A stretch of DNA of 64,000 bases from Brevibacillus centrosporus (lineage in GTDB: Bacteria; Bacillota; Bacilli; Brevibacillales; Brevibacillaceae). How positions within the stretch are numbered: the first letter of the stretch is position 1; each line of letters opens with the position of its first letter. Of the stretch, positions 56,607-64,000 are shown in pieces. The stretch is from positions 175,759 to 239,758 of the forward strand of contig NZ_RHHP01000038.1 in assembly GCF_003710815.1 (NCBI RefSeq). The letters run 5' to 3'. A model generated the notes under the pieces. It made no database searches. It was not told the DNA's origin and worked only from the letters and a program-made list of their open reading frames with translations. The position numbers and the translations under genes are program-made.

Positions 56607-57155
56607 ATGAAAATTTACACCAAAACAGGGGATAAAGGCGAGACATCGTTAGTAGCTGGCGTTCGTGTACTTAAGTTTGCAGATCGTGTAGAGGCTTACG
56701 GTACATGCGATGAGGCTAACTCGCAGATCGGACTCGCGCTGTCTCTCTTGCCGGAGTCCGTCGATTGGAAAGAGCTTCGAGAAGTTTTTCATGTCATTCA
56801 GACCAAGCTGTTTCACGTTGGTGCGGAGCTGGCGACTCCAGAGGGGAAGAAGGTCGGCTGGCCGATTGGGGAAGAGGATGTCACTTTCCTGGAAGGTCAG
56901 ATCGATAAGCTGGACGCAGACTTGCCGGCTTTGACCAACTTCGTGCTGCCCGGTGGACATCCAGCCGCAGCTGCTTTCCATGTCTCGCGTACAATGGTGC
57001 GGCGTGCGGAACGCAAGGCCGTCCATGTCGCACAGCAAGAGCAGGTCAACCAATCCGTAGTGAAATACTTGAACCGCTTGTCCGATTATTTGTTCGTTGT
57101 CGCCCGCCACATCAACAAGCAAACGGCAACAGCAGAGCAGACCCTGCATGAATAG
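56607..57155 (+). CDS. Cob(I)yrinic acid a,c-diamide adenosyltransferase, PduO type
   Basis: A 182-residue ATP:corrinoid adenosyltransferase. The ATP-binding N-terminus TKTGDKGETSL, the helix VSRTMVRRAERKAV and YLNRLSDYLFVVARH are diagnostic. It forms adenosylcobalamin from cob(I)alamin. No cobalamin biosynthesis or B12 enzyme genes are near. ATG 56607 has GGAGGGG upstream, and the GNAT gene follows 30 bases later. Confidence 0.95.
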   Translation: MKIYTKTGDKGETSLVAGVRVLKFADRVEAYGTCDEANSQIGLALSLLPESVDWKELREVFHVIQTKLFHVGAELATPEGKKVGWPIGEEDVTFLEGQIDKLDADLPALTNFVLPGGHPAAAAFHVSRTMVRRAERKAVHVAQQEQVNQSVVKYLNRLSDYLFVVARHINKQTATAEQTLHE

Positions 57156-57185
57156 CGGTGGGATTATTCGGACTGGAGGCTCCAA

Positions 57186-57974
57186 ATGAATTTGCTGTCT
57201 ATCGTTGAACAGACGGACGTAGCCTATAAACGGGCCTTTTCCAATCACGCAAAGCGATCGTGGGGCTACTTGTTCTGGAATGAAGAGAATCCGGGGCATT
57301 ATGATGCCAATCATGCCCATGTTTCGAATGCGGTAACGGACCTCCAGCAAGCAGCTGAGATTGCGGACGAGATTATCCCGTTTTTTGAGGAAAAAGGCAT
57401 TCATCCCCGATTGTATTTGTACGATGCCCCCAATCAGCAGAAGCTGGTGGAAGTGCTGGAGCAGCGAGGCTTCCGCACTGAGGAGCTGCCCTCGCCTGTA
57501 CAAATCTGGCAAGGGGAACTGGCTCAGGTGAACGAGCATTCTTATGTCACCATCGAGCCTGTTACTGCTGCCAACTACGAGGAGTGCCTGCTTGTAGAGT
57601 CTGTCCCTGAGTTTGGTGGCAAGGAAGTTCGGGAAAAGGCTTTTGCCCAAGAATTTGCCCATCCGGATTTTCAGCATTTCCTGCTGCGAGTAGAAGGGGA
57701 ACCAGCCTCCTCCTTATGTCTGCTGAGGGCTGACGATGTGGTGCGGATTGAAAATGTTGCGACCCTGCCGGCTTTTCGCGGGCGCGGTCTGATCGGTCAT
57801 TTGATCCGCCATGCGCAGGAACAGTTTATCCAATCCAAAAGCTCAGAGCTATGGGTATGCCCAATTAATGAGCGAGTAGAAAAGGTGTACAGCCGTTACG
57901 GGTTTGTCACGGTTGGCACGATTCCGTTCCTTCATGTTTTTCGCGGGGGAAAAGGTGTCCTGGAGATTCGATAG
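57186..57974 (+). CDS. GNAT family N-acetyltransferase (262 aa)
   Basis: A 262-residue protein whose C-terminal third is a GNAT domain (VRIENVATLPAFRGRGLIGHLIRHA). The N-terminal 150 residues form a degenerate GNAT-like half, with YTLYDAP-like strands (RLYLYDAPNQQKLVEVLEQR). Ends with a clear terminator. Substrate unknown. Confidence 0.85.
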   Translation: MNLLSIVEQTDVAYKRAFSNHAKRSWGYLFWNEENPGHYDANHAHVSNAVTDLQQAAEIADEIIPFFEEKGIHPRLYLYDAPNQQKLVEVLEQRGFRTEELPSPVQIWQGELAQVNEHSYVTIEPVTAANYEECLLVESVPEFGGKEVREKAFAQEFAHPDFQHFLLRVEGEPASSLCLLRADDVVRIENVATLPAFRGRGLIGHLIRHAQEQFIQSKSSELWVCPINERVEKVYSRYGFVTVGTIPFLHVFRGGKGVLEIR

Positions 57975-57987
57975 TAAAAGAATATCA

Positions 57988-58021
57988 AAAGCCCCGGATC
58001 GATTGAGATCGGGGGCTTTTT
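57988..58021 (+). terminator. Intrinsic terminator of the GNAT gene
   Basis: AAAGCCCCGGATC and GATCGGGGGCTTT form a stem of at least 11 bp, followed by a T run. Confidence 0.9.
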
Positions 58022-58053
58022 GCATGAACGCTGTCGCCGAGCTTTTGCCTTCT

Positions 58054-58956
58054 TTACAAATACTGAGAAATCCCTTGGCGAAACTCGATTTTAGGTGTGT
58101 CGAACGTCGTGTAAAGCGGCTCTGAGTCCTTGCAGGCGTTTCCTTCCAGCAGCATAGTGAGCTGTGTGTTTGTGATGGGGAAGAAAGGAAAGCCTTCCAT
58201 TATATTGATGACGGGTTTCATCAGGGATAGAGGGATATGAATTTTCCGCACACTTCGCTTACCGACCGCAGCGCCGATATGATCCAAGATGTGCTCGTAG
58301 GTGATGGCCTCAGGTCCACCTGTTTCGAAAATTTGATTGGCAGCAGAAGGAGAAGACAGGGCCTGGACAAACACATCTGCGACTGTCTCTCTGGCAACGG
58401 GCTGCAAAGGATACGCACCACTTCCGAGAACGGGAGTCACCGGCAGCCTGACCAAATCGGCCAGCATGTTAACGAATTCGTCGCCAGGTCCGAAAATAAC
58501 CGAAGGACGAAAGATGACAAAAGGGATTCCGCTAGCGATAACGATCTGTTCCGCCTCGTATTTCGTTTTGTGGTAAGCGCTGGTTGCATTCTCCCGTGCT
58601 CCCAAAGCGCTCATATGGACAAATCGACTGACCCCTGCTTGTTTGGCTGCCTCCACGACATTTTTCGTCCCTTCTATATGAATACGCGGAAACGTGACCC
58701 CTTTCTTTGGCTGCTCCCGGATGATCCCAACCAGATGAATGACGGCGTCACAGCCAGCCATTGCTTCGTGGAGTGAGTCGGGATGAAAGAGGTCTTTGGC
58801 AGCATAGGTAATCTTGCCGGCAGCCTCATCGTGACAGCCTAGTTTCGTTTCTGATCCAGGGCGAACGAGACAAACCACATCATGCCCTTCCTCTCGTAGC
58901 CTTGCCAACATCCCTTTCCCCACAAAACCGGTAGCACCTGTTAGAAATACTTTCAT
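58054..58956 (-). CDS. NAD(P)-binding epimerase-like protein (NDUFA9/atypical SDR family)
   Basis: A 300-residue atypical short-chain dehydrogenase with GATGFVGKGMLARL (TGxxGxxG), an acidic-basic CLVRPGSE, and AVIHLVGIIREQ; the active-site Tyr/Lys pair is HKTKYEAEQ. The group includes mitochondrial NDUFA9 and plant chloroplast stem-loop proteins, which bind NAD(P)H and sometimes act in quinone redox or RNA binding. ATG 58956 is preferred since GGAGGGG lies eight bases before it. Confidence 0.85.
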   Translation of the reverse strand: MKVFLTGATGFVGKGMLARLREEGHDVVCLVRPGSETKLGCHDEAAGKITYAAKDLFHPDSLHEAMAGCDAVIHLVGIIREQPKKGVTFPRIHIEGTKNVVEAAKQAGVSRFVHMSALGARENATSAYHKTKYEAEQIVIASGIPFVIFRPSVIFGPGDEFVNMLADLVRLPVTPVLGSGAYPLQPVARETVADVFVQALSSPSAANQIFETGGPEAITYEHILDHIGAAVGKRSVRKIHIPLSLMKPVINIMEGFPFFPITNTQLTMLLEGNACKDSEPLYTTFDTPKIEFRQGISQYL

Positions 58957-59085
58957 CCGCATTTCCCCTCCGTTATATTCTTCCAGCTCCATTTTACTTC
59001 ATGGGGACATGAGCCCGCCACAAGCTCCCTGGATTGCCGAGTTGACGAGCCACGGTATAATGGAGAGAAAAAGGGGGATATATGA

Positions 59086-59796
59086 ATGGCACAACGCAAA
59101 GTACCAGTCGAAGAAATATTGGATACCCTGCAGCAGCTGTATCCAGACGCGCATTGTGAGTTGAACTATACCTCCCCGTTTGAACTTCTGATTGCCACAA
59201 TCTTGTCAGCACAGTGTACAGATAAACGGGTGAATGAAATAACGGCGCCGATGTTTGAAAAACTGAATAAACCGGAAGACTACCTTCATTTGACGCAGGA
59301 AGAAATGGAGGAGCATATAAAAGGGCTCGGTCTGTATAAGAATAAGAGTAAAAACATTTTAGAGACCTGTAGAATCTTGTACGAGAAATACAATAGCGAA
59401 GTGCCGCAAACGCACAAGGAGCTGGAGGCATTGCCGGGAGTCGGGAGAAAGACAGCTAACGTGGTCTTGTCCAACGCCTATGGGGTGCCGGCGATTGCAG
59501 TAGATACCCATGTGTTTCGTGTAGGAAACCGTTTGGGATTGGCCAAAAGCGACAATGTCGACGAAGTGGAGCGTCAGCTGATGAAGCGTATTCCCCGGGA
59601 AAAATGGTCGGATGCTCATCATTGGTTGATTTGGCACGGCAGACGGATCTGTTCCGCCCGCAACCCGCAATGCAGTCAATGCCCGCTGCAAACCATGTGC
59701 AAGCACGCGATCGCAGAAGGGAAAAAGCCGCAGGCAAAACCGAAGGCAAAACCGAAGGCAAAACCGAAGGCAAAGACCAAAGCGAAGACGCCATAA
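59086..59796 (+). CDS. nth: Endonuclease III with lysine-rich tail
   Basis: A 236-residue DNA glycosylase/lyase: helix-hairpin-helix LPGVGRKTANVVLSNAYG with catalytic Lys, Asp in AVDTHVFRV, and the 4Fe-4S site C-x6-C-x2-C-x5-C (CSARNPQCSQCPLQTMC). It repairs oxidised pyrimidines. The C-terminus carries an extra 25-residue tail of KPKA repeats (encoded at 59730-59793) absent from B. subtilis Nth, which may add DNA affinity. B. subtilis nth lies elsewhere beside dnaD. Confidence 0.95.
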   Translation: MAQRKVPVEEILDTLQQLYPDAHCELNYTSPFELLIATILSAQCTDKRVNEITAPMFEKLNKPEDYLHLTQEEMEEHIKGLGLYKNKSKNILETCRILYEKYNSEVPQTHKELEALPGVGRKTANVVLSNAYGVPAIAVDTHVFRVGNRLGLAKSDNVDEVERQLMKRIPREKWSDAHHWLIWHGRRICSARNPQCSQCPLQTMCKHAIAEGKKPQAKPKAKPKAKPKAKTKAKTP

Positions 59797-59839
59797 CCGT
59801 TTCCCAATTTCTTCATTCGGGAAATAAACGGAATGGATA

Positions 59840-59887
59840 TTGACAGTTTTCGCTCACAAGACGTACACTTATTTATAGTAATTCTAA
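59840..59887 (+). promoter_or_regulatory. perR promoter with Per box
   Basis: TTGACA (59840-59845), 18 bases, TACACT (59864-59869). A Per box, TTATAGTAATTCTAA (59873-59887), matches the consensus TTATAATNATTATAA at 12 of 14 fixed positions. It overlaps the expected start site, so PerR will repress its own gene. Confidence 0.88.
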
Positions 59888-59947
59888 TCAATGACATGAG
59901 AAATGCTTGTTCTTTTGTCCTTACGAAAGACTGTGGGGTGTAACGTT

Positions 59948-60382
59948 ATGACACAGCGTGTAGAGAAAGCTGTAGAAATCCTGAAGAATACCGGGGTTCG
60001 AATGACACCTCAACGCCATGCCATCTTGACCTATTTGCTGGAGACGATGACTCACCCGACGGCTGACGAAATATACAAAGCCCTCGAAGGCAAATTCCCC
60101 AATATGAGCGTTGCTACGATTTATAACAATCTCCGTGTCTTTAAAGATGCAGGGTTAGTTATTGAATTGACTTACGGGGATGCGTCCAGCCGTTTTGATG
60201 CAAATGTGGAGGAAGATCACTATCACGCAATCTGTTCGAAGTGCGGGTCGATCAGCGATTTTCATTTCCCATACTTACGGGACGCGGAAGAATCAGCAGC
60301 GAAAGACATCGGATTTCACGTTACAGGCCATCGCATGGAAGTTTATGGCGTTTGTGAAGCCTGTCAAAAGAACACCCACTAA
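59948..60382 (+). CDS. perR: Peroxide-responsive repressor PerR
   Basis: A 144-residue Fur-family regulator. The winged helix lies in the first 80 residues (TPQRHAILTYLLETM, SVATIYNNLRVFKD). Structural zinc is held by Cys96/Cys99 (CSKCG) and Cys136/Cys139 (CEACQ); His36, His91, His93 and Asp residues form the regulatory Fe/Mn site. Peroxide oxidises iron-bound His and releases DNA. ATG 59948 follows GGGGTG. The Per box upstream and neighbours ygzB and ygxA match B. subtilis. Confidence 0.95.
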   Translation: MTQRVEKAVEILKNTGVRMTPQRHAILTYLLETMTHPTADEIYKALEGKFPNMSVATIYNNLRVFKDAGLVIELTYGDASSRFDANVEEDHYHAICSKCGSISDFHFPYLRDAEESAAKDIGFHVTGHRMEVYGVCEACQKNTH

Positions 60383-60403
60383 TTGCAGGACTGCAACACA
60401 GAG

Positions 60404-60449
60404 CACCTTCTGAATCAACCGGAAATCAGTTGAGGACGAAGGTGTTTTT
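60404..60449 (+). terminator. Intrinsic terminator of perR
   Basis: CACCTTC (60404-60410) and GAAGGTG (60438-60444) pair, with an extra inner pairing, followed by TTTTTG. Confidence 0.85.
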
Positions 60450-60633
60450 GTTTGCCGATATTTGCCATAGGCATCCCAAGGTGTAACGTTTTCGTTTTTC
60501 AAACGTCTTTTGAAAGGAAGTATGTCAGAAGGTTGTGAATGATTTGTACCCAAACAGGCATAGAAAGAATAGACGAAATAGATTGACGGATATCACTCTC
60601 GGATATGTTCCGTCTGAGAGGAGGTCGTAGCTT

Positions 60634-62391
60634 GTGAGTATGGAGTTAGGGATGGCTGCCCGCCCCAAAAAGCGTAGAAGGCGGGTGTTTCAGTTTTTCC
60701 TTATGCTGATTCTCTTTTTTGTGGCGATATTTGGAGGGATTTATTGGTTCTTCGTCTTGCGGGCGTCAACAGAGCACGTCTCGCCGTTTAACGGGGAGAA
60801 GCACGCGCTCGTTTACCAGGGTGAGGTAGAGAAGACTCCTTATCTGATGGAAGCGGATCAGATTTTGCTGCCGTTCTCATTTATTCAGGAGAAGCTGGAT
60901 CCCGCTATTTTCTGGGACGAACCTACTCATTCCGTCATCATTACGACGAAGGACAAAGTGCTGCGAATGGAAAGCGGACAAGTGGTAGCCTATCTGAACA
61001 AGCAGCCGGTCAATCTGCAGGTGCCCGTAAAGGAAGTAGATGGGATTCGTTATGTACCGCTTGAGCCTTTGGAAAAGCTGTATCCGTATTCTTTTGCGCA
61101 TAAGCCTGCGACGGGAGCTCTTACTGTAGAAAAGGACGGATATGCGATTCAGCAAGCAAAAGTGGTACAGGATGACGATCCTCAGCTCGTTCGGACAGGA
61201 GCTTCGCTGCGTACTCCGATCGTAGCGGAGCTTTCCTCAGGTGCTGTAGTGGATGTACTGGGACAGTCGGACAAATGGTACCGGGTTTTGACCGGTGATG
61301 GAATTGCGGGGTTTCTTCCACGAGAAAGTCTGGAGCTAACACAGGTACGGAAGGTAAGTCTGGATCGCCCAGCATCCTCTACACAAACGGCTGTCTGGAA
61401 GCCGCTGGGACAAAAAATCAATCTGGTGTGGGAACAAGTTACGAGTAAAAATCCAAATGTTTCCGATATCGGGCCTATGAAAGGAGTCAATGTGGTTTCG
61501 CCAACGTGGTTTGAAATGAAGGATGCAGAAGGGACACTGCAGAATAAAGCTGATCCTGCCTATGTGAAGTGGGCGCATCAAAGGGGATACCAGGTCTGGG
61601 GATTGGTCACGAACGGATTCAACCCGGACTGGACGAAATCTGTTCTCAGCAGCTACGACAAGCGGGAAAAGCTGATTGCCCAGCTCATTCACTATGCCAA
61701 CCTGTACGATCTGGACGGGATCAACATTGACTTTGAAAATGTGTATTTGGATGAAAAACAAAAGCTCGTCCAGTTTGTGCGCGAGCTGACACCCTATTTG
61801 CATGAACAGGGGCTGACAGTTTCCATCGATGTGACAATCAAGTCAACCGCAGAAACCTGGTCGATGTTCCTCGATCGAAAAGCCCTCGCAGAAGTGGTAG
61901 ACTACATGGCGGTCATGACCTATGACGAGCATTGGGCGTCCAGTCCAAAGGCAGGTTCAGTGGCATCCTTGCCGTGGGTGGAGAATGGATTGCAGGGGGT
62001 ACTCGAGGAGGTTCCCCATCAAAAGCTGCTGCTGGGTGTCCCTTTTTATACGAGATTGTGGACGGAAACCAAGCAAGCGGATGGAAGCGTAAAGGTATCC
62101 TCCAAGGCGCTGTCGATGCCTCGTGCGCTGGAGTGGATCGAGGAACGCAAGCTGACTCCGACTTTGGATGAGGCAAGCGGGCAGAACTATGTGCAGTATC
62201 AGGATCCTAAGGATGGCAATACCTATAAAATGTGGCTGGAAGACGTGACTTCTATAGAAAAACGAATGGCCATTGTGCACAAGTACAATCTCGCGGGAGT
62301 AGCTTCTTGGCGTCGTGGCTATGAGGTGCCCGAGATTTGGAAGGCTGTCTCAGATGGATTGAACAGCCAGCACGAGAAGCCCTCGTCCTAG
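60634..62391 (+). CDS. GH18 glycoside hydrolase with copper-amine-oxidase-like and SH3 domains (YvbX/YdhD-like)
   Basis: A 585-residue protein with an N-terminal cytoplasmic basic stretch (RPKKRRRR) and a single membrane anchor (about residues 20-42). Next come a Cu_amine_oxidase_N-like domain (about 55-175), an SH3b domain (about 185-240), and a GH18 barrel (about 270-580). The GH18 motif is DLDGINIDFE with catalytic Glu; the usual DxDxE has Asn in the middle place, as in spore cortex enzymes. It probably cuts peptidoglycan sugars at the cell surface or in spores. The start is GTG 60634 behind GAGGAGGTCG. Confidence 0.85.
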   Translation: MSMELGMAARPKKRRRRVFQFFLMLILFFVAIFGGIYWFFVLRASTEHVSPFNGEKHALVYQGEVEKTPYLMEADQILLPFSFIQEKLDPAIFWDEPTHSVIITTKDKVLRMESGQVVAYLNKQPVNLQVPVKEVDGIRYVPLEPLEKLYPYSFAHKPATGALTVEKDGYAIQQAKVVQDDDPQLVRTGASLRTPIVAELSSGAVVDVLGQSDKWYRVLTGDGIAGFLPRESLELTQVRKVSLDRPASSTQTAVWKPLGQKINLVWEQVTSKNPNVSDIGPMKGVNVVSPTWFEMKDAEGTLQNKADPAYVKWAHQRGYQVWGLVTNGFNPDWTKSVLSSYDKREKLIAQLIHYANLYDLDGINIDFENVYLDEKQKLVQFVRELTPYLHEQGLTVSIDVTIKSTAETWSMFLDRKALAEVVDYMAVMTYDEHWASSPKAGSVASLPWVENGLQGVLEEVPHQKLLLGVPFYTRLWTETKQADGSVKVSSKALSMPRALEWIEERKLTPTLDEASGQNYVQYQDPKDGNTYKMWLEDVTSIEKRMAIVHKYNLAGVASWRRGYEVPEIWKAVSDGLNSQHEKPSS

Positions 62392-62400
62392 AAAGAAAAT

Positions 62401-62439
62401 AAGCCACCTGTTGCTCGACGTGGGCAGCGGGTGGCTTTT
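62401..62439 (+). terminator. Intrinsic terminator of the GH18 gene
   Basis: AAGCCACC and GGTGGCTT form a stem with a long loop; TTTTG follows. Confidence 0.75.
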
Positions 62440-62452
62440 GCATGATCTTTCA

Positions 62453-62842
62453 TTATTTTTGTGGTGTAAGGTTTTGGTTTTGCTGAGGTTGTGCGTCATC
62501 GAGACGTAGTGGTTGTCCGCAAAACATACAGGCGTCTTCTTTTCCGAGCATTTTCGTAACTTTTTGGCACGATGGGCATTGTACCTGAGGAGCAGAGGTA
62601 GATACCATTCCGGAAATCATAAACATAACCGTGCTGCCCATCGTCAAGATAAAGCCAATGATCAACAGCAACGTCATAAAGACGTGAGAACCTTTGAACA
62701 GGGTGCCGAGAAAAGGAATAAAGTCCAAGTATCCAGCAAAGAAAGCGTACCCCGTATACATCAGCAAAATACCGATCACCATGCTCCAGTTACCCCAAGT
62801 GCGCATGCGTTTGATCTTGCTAAGACGTTCAGTTTTCTTCAT
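62453..62842 (-). CDS. ygzB: YgzB family zinc-ribbon membrane protein (DUF2614/UPF0295)
   Basis: A 129-residue protein with two membrane helices (about residues 18-42 and 55-80) and a C-terminal zinc ribbon (CPSCQKVTKMLGKEDACMFCG). The YgzB family of Bacillota has the same length and layout, and B. subtilis ygzB is also next to perR. The third of three consecutive ATG codons (62842) is best spaced from TAGGAGG. Function unknown; possibly transcribed from a TATACT -10 box upstream. Confidence 0.9.
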   Translation of the reverse strand: MKKTERLSKIKRMRTWGNWSMVIGILLMYTGYAFFAGYLDFIPFLGTLFKGSHVFMTLLLIIGFILTMGSTVMFMISGMVSTSAPQVQCPSCQKVTKMLGKEDACMFCGQPLRLDDAQPQQNQNLTPQK

Positions 62843-62957
62843 CATCATTCCTCCTACCCTACAGTATAGCATACTAAGGATTTGTCTGTTGACAAGCAGG
62901 AAAAGGAGTTCTCATGTAGAATCCATATGTTCAACCCAGGGGCAGGGAGGAAAACGC

Positions 62958-63821
62958 ATGGACATGAGGCCAGAAGAGAGTCAACAAACGTACCTTGAAC
63001 TGCTTCAAAAGCGTTTGGATGTACAAGCTGTACTTATGCTTCCCAATTTTCCCCTTCGCGATGGCGCCTTCTATTTGATTGTTGCCAGCCAGCCTGAGTC
63101 TGATAACAGCATTCGGCGGATATTCTTTCAAAATCAATGGATCGTTGAGCAATGGATCAGCTTTTGGCAGCTGGAAAAGAGTGCGGCTTACGGCTTGGAT
63201 GAGAAGCTGGCACACATAGTGGCAAAGGCAGAGATCCTTGTTGATAGGGACGGTTATATGAGACAGATGAGGCATCGGTTGCTTCGACTTACTGATTCGC
63301 TGCAAAAAAGGCTCATCTGCAAAGAGTATTCCCGCTTGTTGTATTTTTTCCACGAAGCAAAAGAATGGCTGCAGCAAGGCTCTACTTTGGATGCTTACCA
63401 TGCTTTTGTACAGGCGCTGCATGCATGGGCTCGCCTCACTGTATATGAAATGGGAGAGTATCCTCAGCCGGCACTATGGTCTCAAGTGAAACAATTGGAT
63501 TCCTCTGTGTACAAGCTGTATGAGGAACTGTCTATGAATGCAGAGACTTTGGAAAAGCGGATTGAGCTCTTGGTGCTTGCGATTGAATTCGCAGTGACAT
63601 CACGTATGAAGGAATCGGTTCGTTTTTTGATTGAGCTGATGGAGACAAAGGAGGGACCGTGGCGCTTGCAGGAGCTGATGAATCATCCTGCCGTGCAGGC
63701 AGCAGACATTGAGATTCCTTCTTTAATTGAGAAAATGGTTCAGCGCTCATTCCTTCAGGAAGTAGTCTGCCCAGGGCAAGATGAGGGAGCACTAGAGGCT
63801 TGTTTTATTTTGCTTGGGTGA
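62958..63821 (+). CDS. ygxA: Nucleotidyltransferase-like protein YgxA
   Basis: A 287-residue helical protein with an N-terminal nucleotidyltransferase-like half (VLMLPNFPLRDGAFYLIVASQP; the canonical GS and DxD residues are degenerate) and a C-terminal helical half (ALHAWARLTVYEMGEYPQPALW). B. subtilis YgxA has the same length and precedes rrnD. Start ATG 62958 has GGGAGGAAAACGC. Catalytic activity is uncertain because key residues are not clear. Confidence 0.87.
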   Translation: MDMRPEESQQTYLELLQKRLDVQAVLMLPNFPLRDGAFYLIVASQPESDNSIRRIFFQNQWIVEQWISFWQLEKSAAYGLDEKLAHIVAKAEILVDRDGYMRQMRHRLLRLTDSLQKRLICKEYSRLLYFFHEAKEWLQQGSTLDAYHAFVQALHAWARLTVYEMGEYPQPALWSQVKQLDSSVYKLYEELSMNAETLEKRIELLVLAIEFAVTSRMKESVRFLIELMETKEGPWRLQELMNHPAVQAADIEIPSLIEKMVQRSFLQEVVCPGQDEGALEACFILLG

Positions 63822-63837
63822 ATTTTTTTAAATAGTG

Positions 63838-63867
63838 TTGACTTCGATTTGTGATCCATGCTATATT
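63838..63867 (+). promoter_or_regulatory. rrn promoter P1
   Basis: TTGACT (63838-63843), 18 bases, TATATT (63862-63867), directly after ygxA. It is part of a tandem pair expected before a 16S rRNA gene. Confidence 0.75.
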
Positions 63868-63925
63868 AACAAACGTCGCTGCTGCTTCTACGAAAAATGG
63901 CAGCGAAAGAATTTGAAAAAACCAC

Positions 63926-63955
63926 TTGATTTCCTGGTTGGAAATGTGGTAAATT
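63926..63955 (+). promoter_or_regulatory. rrn promoter P2 and start of the rRNA leader
   Basis: TTGATT (63926-63931), 18 bases, TAAATT (63950-63955). The last bases of the window, GCTCTTTGAAAA, are the conserved leader shared by Bacillus 16S operons. The 16S gene itself lies beyond the window. Confidence 0.7.
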
Positions 63956-64000
63956 AAAAAAGTCGCCTCTGGGCGATGAACAAAAAATGCTCTTTGAAAA

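Noticed and set aside
59604..59897. Low-complexity ORFs on both strands near the nth tail
   Set aside because: They arise from the 12-bp repeat in nth read in other frames.

Overview
The window looks like chromosomal DNA of a low-to-mid GC, endospore-forming Bacillota, most likely Brevibacillus or a close relative. The grounds are strong Shine-Dalgarno sequences, Bacillus-type riboswitches, T-box and PerR control, and a gene order that follows Bacillus subtilis over a long span: yfhP, mutY, ygaC, ygaD, gsaB/hemL, bcp, perR, ygzB, ygxA, then an rrn operon that begins just beyond the right edge. No tRNA, rRNA body, insertion sequence or CRISPR array was seen. Genus assignment is inference.

Layout. 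1-5.5 kb: an NlpC/P60 cell-wall hydrolase behind a c-di-AMP riboswitch, then a Lia-type envelope-stress operon (LiaI-like, PspA/LiaH, a phospholipid-methyltransferase-like enzyme, LiaF, LiaS, LiaR). 5.5-11.5 kb: a PrpE-like phosphatase, an amidase/holin-like pair, small membrane proteins, a fivefold tandem terminator, a YerD-type glutamate synthase domain protein, a TauE/SafE exporter and sodA. 11.6-19.2 kb: a glycerol-phosphate block in which an Afu/Fbp-type ABC transporter and a HAD phosphatase sit beside glpP and glpD. The transporter operon and glpD have look-alike terminator leaders with a purine-rich direct repeat. 19.3-25.1 kb: a chemoreceptor, an extradiol dioxygenase, an ECF41 sigma factor with its hallmark promoter on an AhpD-like gene, and an alpha/beta hydrolase behind a nine-codon leader peptide.

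25-38.6 kb: yfhP, mutY, a cluster of tiny genes resembling the B. subtilis yrzI operon, acetyltransferases, ygaC-ygaD, two MFS pumps (the second behind a possible attenuator), an FMN oxidoreductase, a hydroxyisobutyrate-dehydrogenase-like enzyme, comER and yugP. 38.8-46.1 kb: a stand-alone large glutamate synthase subunit, a 46-residue gene, a PrmC-like methyltransferase and hemL. 46.2-53.4 kb: a PP2C phosphatase, an ABC-2 exporter, FMN riboswitch-ribU, T-box-proS, and a broken HAD phosphatase. 53.4-64 kb: a winged-helix regulator, bcp, an M42 peptidase, a methyltransferase, a PduO adenosyltransferase, nth, perR with its own Per box, a GH18 protein, ygzB, ygxA and tandem rrn promoters.

The most interesting signals are in the leaders. 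At 23.5 kb a peptide ending Arg-Leu-Arg, the motif at which macrolide-bound ribosomes stall, is encoded by RNA whose codons 5-7 can pair perfectly for 9 bp with bases directly abutting the Shine-Dalgarno of a putative esterase. This is the layout expected for drug-induced translation attenuation of a macrolide-esterase-like gene. A similar geometry precedes the MFS pump at 33.3 kb. The paired GlpP-like leaders, the yrzI-like micro-ORF cluster, the ECF41 module, and a dispersed repeat placed at terminator ends also deserve attention.
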